Shown: positions 36,515-46,707, counted from the first letter of the stretch. The stretch is 64,000 nt of DNA from an uncultured Clostridia bacterium (GCA_944393265.1 CALXZO010000001.1:95158-159157); one strand, 5' to 3'. Numbers and translations are program-made. Notes: a model not told the origin generated them from the sequence alone.

Positions 36515-37945
36515 TTAATATTGTATACCCCAAATTATCATAGTCTTAGCAGGTCTGCCACAGCATACGCATTTGTCTGATATGTGCTCTTGCTCATTAT
36601 CAAAAGGAATGCATCTTGATTTCGTGCCTCTAATTTCTTTTATCTTTACTTCACATTCCTCATTGCCACACCACATGGCTTTTACGAAACCGGGTTGTGT
36701 ATTCATTATCTCCTTTAATTCATCCATATTCGTAGCCTTAAATGTAAGTTCATCTCTTCTCTTAGTAGCTGTTTCCAATAAATTATTTTGTATCTCTTGC
36801 ATTAAATTTTGGATATTAAAAACGATGTCCTCGTCTAGAGATATAGTTGTTTTTTCTCTAGTATCTCTTCTAGCTACAGTAACTTGATTTGCCTCCAAAT
36901 CCTTCGGACCAATTTCTATTCTTATAGGAATACCATTTGTCTCATGTTCCGCAAACTTAAAGCCTGGAGATTTTTCGGACATATCTACAAAAGCAGTTAT
37001 ATTAGCTGATTTAAGTACATCAAGTATTTCATCCGCGGTGCGAATTACATTCTCGTTATTACCGATAGGAATAATTACTACTTGCCTTGGTGCAATTTTT
37101 GGTGGAAGTACCAATCCATTATCATCACTATGTACCATGATAAGTCCGCCAATCATTCTAGTACTAACACCCCACGAAGATTGATAAACATTTTCTAATT
37201 CATTCTTTCTATTTGTAAAAGTAATATCAAAAGGCTTACTAAACTTTTGCCCGAAATAGTGAGATGTTCCGCTTTGAAGGGATACACCATTGTACATCAA
37301 AGCTTCCACGGTATATGTGTACTCGGCCCCGGCAAATTTTTCTTTGTCGGTTTTTTTACCTACTATTACAGGAATGGCTAAATAATCTGTAAAAAATTTT
37401 TTATATATCATAAGCATACGAAGAGTTTCCTCTTCAGCCTCTTTAGCAGTCTCATGAATTGTATGACCTTCTTGCCACAAAAACTCTCTTGAACGTAGGA
37501 ACGGTCTTGTTTCTTTTTCCCATCGTACAACATTTACCCATTGATTATATAACATAGGTAAATCTCTATATGATGTAACTACATTTGAATAATATTGACT
37601 AAATAAAGTCTCGGAGGTAGGTCTAACACAAAGTCTTTCCTCCAGCTCATTACTTCCTCCGTGAGTTACCCAAGCAACTTCAGGTGCAAACCCCTCAACA
37701 TGCTCTGATTCTTTATTTAGTAAAGATTCTGGTATAAAAACAGGCATGTTAACATTTTGATGACCAGTTTCTTTAAACATATTATCTAATACTTTTTGGA
37801 TGTTTTCCCATATAGCATATCCATTGGGTTCTATAATAACGCATCCTTTTACACCTGAATATGTAGCTAGTCTTGCAGTTTTAACAATATCATCATACCA
37901 TTTTGCAAAGTCCTCTGATCGAGGTGTAATTGCTTTGTTCTTCAT
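36515..37945 (-). CDS. proS: Prolyl-tRNA synthetase (archaeal/ProS type 3)
   Basis: Charges tRNA-Pro. 476 residues from ATG 37945, which has GGGGGAATA before it; the longer frame has no ribosome site. No editing insertion between motifs 2 and 3, and a zinc-type C-terminal domain with GNEECEVK and DKCVCCGRP. Motif 2 is TRPFLRSREFLWQEGHT. This is the class often seen in clostridia. It supplies the proline tRNAs that precede four of the nine CGG sites. Confidence 0.93.
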   Translation of the reverse strand: MKNKAITPRSEDFAKWYDDIVKTARLATYSGVKGCVIIEPNGYAIWENIQKVLDNMFKETGHQNVNMPVFIPESLLNKESEHVEGFAPEVAWVTHGGSNELEERLCVRPTSETLFSQYYSNVVTSYRDLPMLYNQWVNVVRWEKETRPFLRSREFLWQEGHTIHETAKEAEEETLRMLMIYKKFFTDYLAIPVIVGKKTDKEKFAGAEYTYTVEALMYNGVSLQSGTSHYFGQKFSKPFDITFTNRKNELENVYQSSWGVSTRMIGGLIMVHSDDNGLVLPPKIAPRQVVIIPIGNNENVIRTADEILDVLKSANITAFVDMSEKSPGFKFAEHETNGIPIRIEIGPKDLEANQVTVARRDTREKTTISLDEDIVFNIQNLMQEIQNNLLETATKRRDELTFKATNMDELKEIMNTQPGFVKAMWCGNEECEVKIKEIRGTKSRCIPFDNEQEHISDKCVCCGRPAKTMIIWGIQY

Positions 37946-38054
37946 TATTATTCCCCCTAAAATAAATTTGCGTAGTTCTAGACTATACGCCAAGCAACAT
38001 TATATCTCGAAATGAAGATTTTAGCAATATTAGTAGAAAATTTAATTTTTGGGT

Positions 38055-38245
38055 ACGAGGACGGAGTTTTTGTCTATATAATTATAAAACACATAATAAC
38101 ATTAAAAATATATAGAAATTATGTTAACCAATCCTAATTATTTTCTTAAGCTTATCCTTGTTTATGTGTAAAATTTGTGACATATTTCTTAAAAGCAATC
38201 GCCTAAGGTAGTGGATTCAAACTGTATAGAAAAAATCCGTCCTCG
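38055..38245. repeat. MITE-like element with terminal inverted repeats
   Basis: Left end TACGAGGACGGAGTTTTTGT (38054-38073) is matched by the inverse right end (rc CACGAGGACGGATTTTTTCT, 38245-38226). The 190-bp body has no ORF and is AT-rich. It resembles non-autonomous elements; no transposase is in the window. Confidence 0.5.
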
Positions 38246-38340
38246 TGTTTGTCGTGTTTAAAAATGTCAGAAATTCAAGTATTTACAGGTATAAAAAATG
38301 AAAAAGAAATTGTATAATCAAATTAAGAGGTGTGGATAAA

Positions 38341-38637
38341 ATGAAAAATGTTACTGTAACTTTACTTGCGAAAAAGCCGTCGGAGTTAGGGCGTTTCCTA
38401 AATACATATTTTCAAAAGGATATAATATGTCAAGAAGGTGCTTTTGGTTGGTCATGTTTCTATAATACTCCAGCTGAGACAATTGGTATAATATCTACGT
38501 TGATAGATAATAGTGAGAAATATAATATAGAGGTTATACTAAATTTGAATAAAGTAGGAATGATAAAAGTTACAGAAAAAAATATTGAATCTATCATAAA
38601 ATTATTTTTATTTTTGGAAAGTTATGAAATCGAGTAG
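38341..38637 (+). CDS. Hypothetical protein
   Basis: 98 residues, ATG after AAGAGGTG. Alternating strands and helices (VTVTLLAKKPSELGRFL, WSCFYNTPAETIGIISTLI), a small alpha/beta fold without known motif. Alone on the plus strand between proS and gpsA. No membrane segment. Confidence 0.6.
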   Translation: MKNVTVTLLAKKPSELGRFLNTYFQKDIICQEGAFGWSCFYNTPAETIGIISTLIDNSEKYNIEVILNLNKVGMIKVTEKNIESIIKLFLFLESYEIE

Positions 38638-38665
38638 AGCTGAAATATTTGCTCTACTCGATTGT

Positions 38666-39658
38666 CTAAAATTCTGTTTTCTTTCCTCTCGTCATTAAAT
38701 TATTAGTAGCTTCTTGTGGAGATTTTCCGTTATGTATTATATCGTAAATCTCGTTTATGATGGGGGTACTAACTGAATATTTTTTAGCAAGTATGTATGC
38801 ACCATCAACAGCATTAATACCTTCTACAACCATACCGACTTCTTTTATTGCTTCATCAACGCCCTTCCCTTGACCAATAAGTATCCCAGCTTTCCTATTT
38901 CTACTATGTTTACTAGCACAAGTTACGAATAAGTCGCCAACTCCAGTAAGCCCGTAAAATGTTTGTCTTTTTGCTCCGGCTTCGACACCAAGTCTAGATA
39001 TTTCAACCGTTCCACGAGTAATAAGGGCAGCAATTGTATTGTCTCCATAGCCAAGGCCTATTGCTATTCCACACGCAAGAGCAATTATATTTTTTAAGGA
39101 ACCACCCATTTCAACGCCAAGTAAATCATCATTTATATAAACTCTAAATCTCTCATTCATAAAAACATTTTGTAGTAATTCAGATGTAGCATCATCTTCG
39201 CTAGAAATAACAACAGCCGTTGGTATTCCTTCTGAAACTTCTTCTGCGTGACTAGGGCCTGACAATGCTGCGACTTTGTTCTCAGGAAAAATCTCTTTTA
39301 TTACTTCAGTGTAAACTTTTTGTGATTCTTTTTCCATTCCTTTTGAGCATAAAACAAAGATTTGATTAGAAGTAACATCTGGCTTCATATTTTCAAGAGT
39401 TTGACGTATAGCATTAGATGGAGTTACAATCAAGACAATACTTGTATCTTCAAGCGATTCTTTCAATGATGTAAAACAGTCTATACCTTTTGGAACAGTT
39501 ATATTAGGCAAAAATTTGCATCTTCTTTGCTCGTTTATAAGACGTGCTTCATCAGGATTATATGACCACAATTTTACCTTGTGGCCATTACTATTTAATA
39601 GCATTGCTAAAGCTACGCCCCAGCTACCGCTACCTATAACAGAAATGTTTTTGCTCAT
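38666..39658 (-). CDS. gpsA: Glycerol-3-phosphate dehydrogenase [NAD(P)+]
   Basis: Makes sn-glycerol 3-phosphate for phospholipids. 330 residues. N-terminal GSGSWGVALA nucleotide loop, LSGPSHAEEVSEGIPT and LKNIIALACGIAIGLGYGDNT signatures, catalytic lysine in the latter. Follows plsY by 17 bases; the two consecutive steps of lipid synthesis are in one operon with der. Confidence 0.96.
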   Translation of the reverse strand: MSKNISVIGSGSWGVALAMLLNSNGHKVKLWSYNPDEARLINEQRRCKFLPNITVPKGIDCFTSLKESLEDTSIVLIVTPSNAIRQTLENMKPDVTSNQIFVLCSKGMEKESQKVYTEVIKEIFPENKVAALSGPSHAEEVSEGIPTAVVISSEDDATSELLQNVFMNERFRVYINDDLLGVEMGGSLKNIIALACGIAIGLGYGDNTIAALITRGTVEISRLGVEAGAKRQTFYGLTGVGDLFVTCASKHSRNRKAGILIGQGKGVDEAIKEVGMVVEGINAVDGAYILAKKYSVSTPIINEIYDIIHNGKSPQEATNNLMTRGKKTEF

Positions 39659-39675
39659 TAAATGACTCCTCTCAA

Positions 39676-40377
39676 TTAATTATTTTTAGTTTCTTGTTTA
39701 GAAACACCTTTAGACTCTTCCATTTTTTCTTTTTTAGTTTTCCAAATTTTATTCTCCGTTCCATTTAATAGACGTGTAATATTTGATCTATGCTTTATAA
39801 GCGCAAAAACACATAGTGAACAAGCGAAAATAAAATATGGCAAAGTGTATGTCATCGCTGTTCCATTAACTAGAACTAATACTGGATATAACAAAGCAGA
39901 AATTATAGAGCCAAGAGATACCATTCTAGAGGCTATAATTAGTACTAATGCAAATAATAAACATACAACACCTATTGGCCATTCTATGTATAAAATTGCA
40001 CCTAACGAAGTGGCAATTCCTTTTCCACCTTTAAAACCATAGTATATAGGATAATCGTGTCCTAGTATAGTAGCAAAAGCAGATAATAAAATTGCAAGTT
40101 CATAGGCAAGTTCTAAGCTTTCTGCAGGTACAGAAGAACCGATAAAAATAAGGACTTTAGCAATACTTATAGAGATTATCGGCTTTATCACGTCAAAAAT
40201 AAAAACAGCAAGTGCTGGAAGCTTACCAAGAACTCTAAGAGTATTAGTTGTTCCTGCGTTACCACTTCCATGTTCTCGAATGTCACCTTTACCCATTAAC
40301 TTACTTAAAATAATAGACAAATTTATGCTACCAATTAAGTATCCAATTATTGATATAACAATTAGTTGCCAAACCAT
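39676..40377 (-). CDS. plsY: Acyl-phosphate:glycerol-3-phosphate acyltransferase
   Basis: Membrane acyltransferase for lysophosphatidic acid. Five to six helices. Family motifs GSGNAGTTNTLRVLG (near residue 36) and FKGGKGIATSLG (near 120). A charged Lys/Glu tail of about 25 residues extends the usual length. Start ATG 40377 after GGAGGAG. Same operon as gpsA. Confidence 0.95.
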   Translation of the reverse strand: MVWQLIVISIIGYLIGSINLSIILSKLMGKGDIREHGSGNAGTTNTLRVLGKLPALAVFIFDVIKPIISISIAKVLIFIGSSVPAESLELAYELAILLSAFATILGHDYPIYYGFKGGKGIATSLGAILYIEWPIGVVCLLFALVLIIASRMVSLGSIISALLYPVLVLVNGTAMTYTLPYFIFACSLCVFALIKHRSNITRLLNGTENKIWKTKKEKMEESKGVSKQETKNN

Positions 40378-40416
40378 CAAATATCTCCTCCTCTATTTTT
40401 TCTTTTAGTATAATTA

Positions 40417-41745
40417 TTAATCTTCCTTGTTTTTTTCTCGTATTAAAATTCTAACAGGTGTTCCTTCTAAGCCACCAAAGTTTTTTCTTATCTGATTTTC
40501 AATATATCTTTGATATGAAAAGTGAAATAGCTTAGCATTATTACAAAATACCACAAAAGTAGGAGGCCTTGTCGAAACTTGAGTTGCATAATATATTTTT
40601 AATCTACGGCCTTTATCGCTTGGTGGCTGAACAAGGGTAATTGCTTCTTCAATAACAGAATTTAGCATACTAGTATTAGCTCTAAATGAATTTTGCTCAT
40701 TAACAGAGTTAATAAGCGGAAAAAGTTTATCAATCCTTTGTCCTGTTAGAGCAGAAACAAAAAGTATAGGAGCATATTTTAAATATGCCAGTTTAGTATA
40801 TACATCTTTTTTAAATGTTTCTAATGTTCCTGTTTCCTTGTCCACCAAATCCCACTTGTTTACTAAAATAATAACTCCTTTTCCCGATTCATGAGCTTCA
40901 CCTGCAATTTTAGCATCTTGATCTGTAACACCTTCTGTTGCATCTATTACAAGAATGCAGACATGTGCATTATCAATAGCAGCTTTTGCACGGATAATAC
41001 TATACTTTTCAATAGTTTCTTCAATCTTGCTTTTTCTACGAATACCAGCAGTATCTATAAAAATATATTTTCCGTTATCGTTTTCGAACTTAGAATCAAT
41101 TGCATCTCTTGTAGTACCAGCTATGTTAGATACAATAAGACGTTCTTCACCTAGGATTTTATTTATTAGTGAAGACTTACCAGCATTTGGTTTCCCAATT
41201 ACGGCAACACGAATATACTCATCGCTTTCATCCGCTTCGGCATTTTTAGGAAAACTTTCATAAATCGCGTCTAACACTTCACCAGTTCCTAATTGATTTA
41301 AAGAGGAAATAGGAAGGGGGTCTCCTAGACCTAGATTATAAAATTCATAAAGCTCAGCTGGAGCTTCTCCTATTTTATCTGCTTTATTACAAACAAGAAC
41401 GATAGGTTTATTAGTCTTTCTAAGCATAGTAGCTACTTCATAATCTGCAGCAGTAACTCCTTGTTTGATGTCGGTAAGAAAAATAATAACATCGGCTGTT
41501 TCCATCGCAATTTGAGCTTGTCTCCTCATTTGTACTAAAATCTCATCATTAGAGTCAGGCTCAATACCACCGGTATCAATTAATGTAAAAGTTTTTCCAC
41601 GCCACTCAGCATCAGCATAAACTCTATCACGTGTGACACCTGGTGTGTCTTCTACTATTGATTTTTTTTCGCCAATTATATAATTAAAAAAAGTCGATTT
41701 CCCAACATTTGGTCTACCAATTAAAGCAACAATTGGTTTTGACAT
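40417..41745 (-). CDS. der: Ribosome assembly GTPase Der (EngA)
   Basis: Double GTPase for 50S maturation. 442 residues. Two G domains, each with GRPNVGKST or GKPNAGKSS P-loops, DTGG or DTAG switch II and NKAD or NKWD G4 motifs, then a C-terminal KH-like domain. Start ATG 41745 gives MSKPIV and good spacing from GAGAGGTG. First gene of the der-plsY-gpsA operon. Confidence 0.97.
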   Translation of the reverse strand: MSKPIVALIGRPNVGKSTFFNYIIGEKKSIVEDTPGVTRDRVYADAEWRGKTFTLIDTGGIEPDSNDEILVQMRRQAQIAMETADVIIFLTDIKQGVTAADYEVATMLRKTNKPIVLVCNKADKIGEAPAELYEFYNLGLGDPLPISSLNQLGTGEVLDAIYESFPKNAEADESDEYIRVAVIGKPNAGKSSLINKILGEERLIVSNIAGTTRDAIDSKFENDNGKYIFIDTAGIRRKSKIEETIEKYSIIRAKAAIDNAHVCILVIDATEGVTDQDAKIAGEAHESGKGVIILVNKWDLVDKETGTLETFKKDVYTKLAYLKYAPILFVSALTGQRIDKLFPLINSVNEQNSFRANTSMLNSVIEEAITLVQPPSDKGRRLKIYYATQVSTRPPTFVVFCNNAKLFHFSYQRYIENQIRKNFGGLEGTPVRILIREKNKED

Positions 41746-41893
41746 TTTCATTTCACCTCTCGCAAGTATTTTATAGAAAAATAAGGAAAAAGTCAACATG
41801 AGTGAAAGCTTTCATGTGGAAAATATTGTTAAATATACGCCTACAAAATGAATAATTTCTTTAATTCCAAAAAAAGAGGTAAGAAAAATATTC

Positions 41894-42088
41894 TCACCTC
41901 TTTTTTATCATAAAGATAAGTACTAGAAACACAAAAATAAGTACAAATACAAGTATTATTTCCATTATACTAGTAGATAAAATCCATTCAATAGTATAGA
42001 CTGTCGCTAAGAATGTGACACGCAGTATCCACCGTATTGGTTCGTGGAAGATGATAGAAAAGAGCACAATACCGCAGAAAATCAACAT
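41894..42088 (-). CDS. Small hydrophobic protein
   Basis: 64 residues from ATG 42088 after GGAGGTG. Almost entirely two membrane helices, ending in Lys-Lys-Arg. Function unknown. It lies between pheT and der on the same strand. Confidence 0.5.
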   Translation of the reverse strand: MLIFCGIVLFSIIFHEPIRWILRVTFLATVYTIEWILSTSIMEIILVFVLIFVFLVLIFMIKKR

Positions 42089-42146
42089 GCCTTTAGCACC
42101 TCCAAAAAAAAATTTCAACTTAATTATATCATATTTTTATTATGTT

Positions 42147-44513
42147 TCAAGCGTCCCTTAGAGTAGCATCGCATTTTGTAGTTACTTCATTAATTATTTT
42201 ATTAAATATTGCAAGAACCTCTTCATCACTTAATGTCTTTTCATAATCATTAAAAGTTAGTGAATATGCTATTGACTTTTTGTCTTTATCAATATTTGCT
42301 CCTGTATACACATCGAAGACTGTAATATCAACTAGTTTCTTGCCACCGGCTTTTTGTATAACTTTTTCAATATCCTCAGACTTTTTATTTTTATCCATTA
42401 TAAATGCAACATCTTTTACCACATTAGGAAATTTCGAAATCTCCTTATATTTCATGCCTTCATGAGATAATTTAGATAACATTTCTAGGTTTAACTCAAA
42501 GACATAGATATTTTCTTTTGCCGTTATGTTTGGATGAATTTTTCCTATTATACCAGCCTTTTGTCCATCTACCATAACAACTGCTGATTGACCCGGATGT
42601 AACTCACTTGGAACATTTCCTTCTTCTAAGTGATATCTGTTTTCAAAGCCTAGATAATCAAGTAAATCTTCTAGAACGCCTTTAATAACATAGAAGTTAA
42701 CCTCTTTCTTTTCAAGGCCAACCATATAGTTTCCAGTCATAAGAGCAGCGATTGAAAGGTGTTCTCCATATTCTCCGCCTTTTTTATAGAAGCTCTTCCC
42801 TATTTCAAATAATGTAATATCTTTCTCATTACGAGCTTTATTATAATCATAAATCATTTTTAAAGAAGGGATTAGGCTATATCTAAGAGCATTTCTTTCT
42901 TCTGTCATTGGGTCTAAAATTTTAACTACTTCAAATTCATCTGTTGTATATTTAGGTACTTCATTTACTGGAATTAAAGCATAGCTTAATGTCTCGTTTA
43001 GTCCTAGTTCAACCATTTTATTTCTTGCGCTTCTTGTAAATTTGTCGTAATGCCCTGGGATTACAGGAAGAACCATTTTTTTGCCTTTAATATTATCCAT
43101 TCCATAAAAGCGACCTATGTCATGAATGATATCTTCTTTTATTTGCATATCTTGTCTTCTTGTTGGTACTTTTACGCTTAAAAGATTTCCTGAAACTGTT
43201 GTGTCTAAGCGTAGACGTCTTAGTATATCTAGAACATCTTTATCGGAAATATCAATTCCAAGCACATTTCTAATCTTTTCAAAAGTCATTTCAATTATTC
43301 TATCTTCTTTATTTGATTTATCATAAATCGCAAGACCACCAACTATTGTAGCATCTGCATACTTTTCAAGTAGATAGCAACTTCTGTGAATGGCAAGCAG
43401 TGTTTTCTTTGGATCAAGTCCTTTTTCAAAGCGGTTACTTGCTTCACTTCTTAAAATCTTCTTTGAAGTAAGACGAACTTTTACAGGATCGAAAATTGCG
43501 GACTCAATAACGATATTTTTAGTATCTGCTTCAACTTCTGTTGATAGTCCTCCCATCACACCTGCAAGCCCTATAGCTTTTTCCTTATCTGCAATAACAA
43601 TATCTTCGCTAGATAAGGTGCGTTCTTGTTCATCTAGAGTTGTAAGCTTTTCATTATTATTAGCCATACGTACCTTAAGAGTGTCACCTAGTCTATCAGC
43701 ATCGTAATAGTGAAGAGGTTGACCAACTTCTAGCATAATGTAATTACTAATATCTACTACATTATTAATAGGTCTAATACCAGAAGCAATAAGTCTATTT
43801 TTAAGCCAAGTAGGGCTTTCTTTTATTACAACATTTTCTACTTTTTTTGCATAAAATAAAGAACAATTTGGCGTTTCGACTTCTAGATTGAACGTTTTAG
43901 AAAAATCATCATCCGTTTCCGTATAATCAGTTTCAATTTCTTTAATTGGTAAATCATATAAAGCAGAAATTTCATAAGCCATACCGATGATACTTAGTAA
44001 ATCTCCTCTATTAGCAGTAAGCTCAAAGTCAACAACTTCATCATCAAATTCTAAATATTTTATAGGATCTTCTCCGACGATGGCGTCTTCTCCAAGTTCG
44101 GCAATTCCTTCAACATCTTCAGGCTTTAAGAATTTATGTTCAAGTCCAAGCTCTTCAATAGAACAAAGCATCCCAAAAGACTCTTCGCCTCTAATTTTTC
44201 CTTTTTTAATAGTAATGCCTGGTAATTTAGCACCAACAAGTGCAACTATTACTTTTATACCTTCACGTGCGTTTGGAGCACCACACACAATATCTAAAAT
44301 TTCATTCCCAACATCGACCTTGCATAAATGCAAGTGGTCTGAATTAGGATGCATTTTACACTCTAATATCTTTCCAATTTTTAACCCTTCAACGTTTAAA
44401 AGCTTTCCAGCACTATCATATTCATTTCCTATATTTGTCATATCTTCTCCAAGAGTAATAGCATCAACAGGCACGTCAACATAGTCTTTTAGAAAATTAA
44501 TACTTAATTTCAT
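42147..44513 (-). CDS. pheT: Phenylalanyl-tRNA synthetase beta subunit
   Basis: 788 residues from ATG 44513. N-terminal tRNA-binding (EMAP) domain, B3/B4 editing domain (GIRPINNVVDISNYIML), B5 domain and C-terminal anticodon-binding FDX-ACB domain. Pairs with pheS as alpha2-beta2. It overlaps the end of pheS by 17 bases, giving translational coupling. Controlled by the T-box leader before pheS. No in-frame CGG in almost 800 codons. Confidence 0.97.
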   Translation of the reverse strand: MKLSINFLKDYVDVPVDAITLGEDMTNIGNEYDSAGKLLNVEGLKIGKILECKMHPNSDHLHLCKVDVGNEILDIVCGAPNAREGIKVIVALVGAKLPGITIKKGKIRGEESFGMLCSIEELGLEHKFLKPEDVEGIAELGEDAIVGEDPIKYLEFDDEVVDFELTANRGDLLSIIGMAYEISALYDLPIKEIETDYTETDDDFSKTFNLEVETPNCSLFYAKKVENVVIKESPTWLKNRLIASGIRPINNVVDISNYIMLEVGQPLHYYDADRLGDTLKVRMANNNEKLTTLDEQERTLSSEDIVIADKEKAIGLAGVMGGLSTEVEADTKNIVIESAIFDPVKVRLTSKKILRSEASNRFEKGLDPKKTLLAIHRSCYLLEKYADATIVGGLAIYDKSNKEDRIIEMTFEKIRNVLGIDISDKDVLDILRRLRLDTTVSGNLLSVKVPTRRQDMQIKEDIIHDIGRFYGMDNIKGKKMVLPVIPGHYDKFTRSARNKMVELGLNETLSYALIPVNEVPKYTTDEFEVVKILDPMTEERNALRYSLIPSLKMIYDYNKARNEKDITLFEIGKSFYKKGGEYGEHLSIAALMTGNYMVGLEKKEVNFYVIKGVLEDLLDYLGFENRYHLEEGNVPSELHPGQSAVVMVDGQKAGIIGKIHPNITAKENIYVFELNLEMLSKLSHEGMKYKEISKFPNVVKDVAFIMDKNKKSEDIEKVIQKAGGKKLVDITVFDVYTGANIDKDKKSIAYSLTFNDYEKTLSDEEVLAIFNKIINEVTTKCDATLRDA

Positions 44514-45552
44514 ATTCCTCATCCTTTCTATCAAATTGCTTTAAAAATCTTACATCGTTTGTATATAGATACCTGATATCAGGAATTGCATATTTAAACA
44601 TCGCAAGTCTATCAAGACCAGTTCCAAAAGCGAAACCTGTGAATAAGTCTGGATCATATCCACCCATACGTAAAACGTTAGGATGAACCATACCAGCTCC
44701 AAGAAGTTCTATCCAACCAGTTTTTTTGCAAAGTGGGCATCCTTTCCCGCCACATTTAAAGCAAGAAACATCAACTTCACAAGATGGAGAAGTAAAAGGG
44801 AAATAACTTGGTCTGAAACGAACTTTCGTATCTTCACCTAAAAGTTTCTTTGCAAAAATTTCAAGTGTTCCTTTTAAGTCGGCCAGCGATATGTTTTTGT
44901 CTATTACAAGCCCTTCTACTTGGCCAAACTGATGAGAGTGAGTAGCATCATCGTCTCTTCTATACGTCTTACCTGGACAGATAACTCTAATAGGACCCTT
45001 TTTAGTGTTTGCTTGCATAACTCTAGACTGAGCAGCAGAAGTTTGCGTACGAAGCAAATATTCACTATCTATATAAAATGTATCTTGAGCATCACGTGCA
45101 GGATGTCCTTTTGTATAATTAAGAAGTCTAAAGCAATGTTCATCATCTTCAAGCTCTTGACCATCTACCACGTCGTATCCCATAGAAACAAATAAATCTT
45201 CTACTTCCTCAATAACTCTATAAAAAGGATGCTTAGAACCTTTTTTACGCTTAGAAGAAGGAAGTGAAATATCTATTTTTTCTTCTTCTAGTTTTTTATT
45301 AATAAGTTCTTGCTCAATACGAAGTTTAATGTTCTCAAAACCCTCGTTAAATGCTGATCTAAGCCTATTAACTTCCATCCCATAATCCTTCTTTTCGGTA
45401 GCAGGAATATCCTTGATAGCAGAATTTAATTCCGTTATAACGCCTTTCTTTCCTTGATACTTAACCTTTAAGTCATTTAATTCTTGCATAGTCTTTACTT
45501 CATTAAAATCTTTTAAAAGCTTTTCAATAAGTAAATCAATTTTCTGATGCAT
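44497..45552 (-). CDS. pheS: Phenylalanyl-tRNA synthetase alpha subunit
   Basis: 351 residues. N-terminal coiled coil, then class II core with KGHPARDAQDTFY (motif 2 region), SHQFGQVEGLVID and GFAFGTGLDRLAM (motif 3). The inserted zinc-like cluster CFKCGGKGCPLCKKTG is visible. Ribosome site AAGGAGG. First gene of pheST. Confidence 0.97.
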   Translation of the reverse strand: MHQKIDLLIEKLLKDFNEVKTMQELNDLKVKYQGKKGVITELNSAIKDIPATEKKDYGMEVNRLRSAFNEGFENIKLRIEQELINKKLEEEKIDISLPSSKRKKGSKHPFYRVIEEVEDLFVSMGYDVVDGQELEDDEHCFRLLNYTKGHPARDAQDTFYIDSEYLLRTQTSAAQSRVMQANTKKGPIRVICPGKTYRRDDDATHSHQFGQVEGLVIDKNISLADLKGTLEIFAKKLLGEDTKVRFRPSYFPFTSPSCEVDVSCFKCGGKGCPLCKKTGWIELLGAGMVHPNVLRMGGYDPDLFTGFAFGTGLDRLAMFKYAIPDIRYLYTNDVRFLKQFDRKDEEYEIKY

Positions 45553-45598
45553 AAAAATACCTCCTTAATATATATTGCATGCTTTGCTATGAAATAAC

Positions 45599-45885
45599 AA
45601 AAAGCCCCAAACATGAATTGCTTCATGCTTGGGACGAATCTATCGCGGTACCACCCAAGTTCAAGATATGTCATAAGTTAGAAAAGCCATATAACATATC
45701 TTACACTCAAATATAAGAATTAACGCTTCTAAACACGTACTGCTTTCGCAATAAAACTCGCACATTCGAAATTCATTTGCTTACTTATCTTAAAAAAGCT
45801 TTCAGTCGGTGGCCTTTTCTCCCTAAAAGAACTTAAGCAAACTACTACGCAAAACAAGCTAATGTGGTCATCGCTAAAATTATCA
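45599..45885 (-). promoter_or_regulatory. T-box leader for pheST
   Basis: tRNA-Phe-sensing leader. On the minus strand the antiterminator bulge GGGTGGTACCGCG is at about 45661-45645, followed by the terminator GTCCCAAGCATGAAG/CTTCATGTTTGGGGC with a T-run. Stem I distal element CCACCGACTGAAAGC lies near 45810. The specifier codon is probably TTC (45770-45768). Uncharged tRNA-Phe would prevent termination. Confidence 0.9.
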
Positions 45886-45970
45886 AAAACTAGAGTAATA
45901 ATATAATAAAAAATAAGCGATGTCAAGTAGAAGCTAGTGTATCACGGATAATAACATTAAAAAGATAAAA

Positions 45971-46001
45971 AAGCAGGCGCTGAAAAATTCAGCGCCTGCT
46001 T
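45971..46001 (-). terminator. Terminator of the GC-rich gene
   Basis: A 14-pair perfect stem AAGCAGGCGCTGAA/TTCAGCGCCTGCTT followed by six T residues on the minus strand. Confidence 0.9.
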
Positions 46002-46009
46002 CCACCCGG

Positions 46010-46552
46010 TTATTCCTCGGTCGGAGAAGGTCTCGCACGCCTGCGACGTGGCGTGGTAGCCGTAGGCTTAGGCTCGGACACCTCCTCTGGAGTGGCTGCA
46101 GGTTCTGCAACCGCCTTTGCCCTCGCCTTGGGCTTGGGCTTGGACTCCTCCTTCGGAGTGGCTGCAGGTTCTGCAACCGCCTTTGCCCTCGCCTTGGGCT
46201 TGGGCTTGGACTTGGACGAGGTCTCGGCCTGGGCCACCCGTTCCAGGACGGCCTGGGTGATCCTCTCGACCATCTCTTCCTCTTGTTGCCCTTTCGGAGG
46301 CTCCTCTTCCTCCGACGCCTTCACCTTTTCGTAAAGGCGACTTAGGAGGAGGGTGATGGACCCCCCCCTAGATGCGGCGATGAACGCGAGGAAAAGGCAA
46401 ATGGCGCACAACACCAAGACGGCGATTGCTCCCGCCTTCCCAATCTCCCGCGTCAGCGGACGCTGGAAAATCAGGCTGGCAGCGCACGCGATGAGCGCTA
46501 CCGTGAACATCTTGGTTACCCGGGTGGTGGTAGACTTTTCGGTTTTTTTCAT
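46010..46552 (-). CDS. GC-rich foreign-looking membrane protein with Lys-Pro-Ala repeats
   Basis: 180 residues. Two N-terminal helices (VALIACAASLIF, AIAVLVLCAICLFLAFIAA), a short acidic linker, then a low-complexity tail with two near-identical repeats (KPKPKARAKAVAEPAATP). The DNA of the tail repeat is almost identical at 46090-46145 and 46157-46210. GC content is far above the neighbours and codon use is different. It carries three in-frame CGG codons (46238, 46448, 46520), none of which would be readable if CGG shifts frame: the first would lead to TAA immediately. Likely a recent acquisition. Own AAAGGAGG site and strong terminator. Confidence 0.7.
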   Translation of the reverse strand: MKKTEKSTTTRVTKMFTVALIACAASLIFQRPLTREIGKAGAIAVLVLCAICLFLAFIAASRGGSITLLLSRLYEKVKASEEEEPPKGQQEEEMVERITQAVLERVAQAETSSKSKPKPKARAKAVAEPAATPKEESKPKPKARAKAVAEPAATPEEVSEPKPTATTPRRRRARPSPTEE

Positions 46553-46707
46553 GAAAAAAAACCTCCTTTCATCTAAATTACTACCAATTGTATTATACTA
46601 CATATTATGTTAATTTGCAATAATACCTAAAATTTTCTTTCATTTTTTTCCAATAAATGCTATGATATTTTTGTAGTTATTATCTAATATTAGGGGGTGT
46701 TTTTTTC

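Noticed and set aside
43987-44484. 165-codon ORF antisense to pheT
   Set aside because: Ser/Pro-rich shadow of the pheT reading frame, no ribosome site.
46053-46334. Plus-strand ORFs opposite the GC-rich gene
   Set aside because: They are shadows of a low-stop GC-rich stretch and lack a ribosome site; the minus frame has RBS, membrane helices and a terminator.
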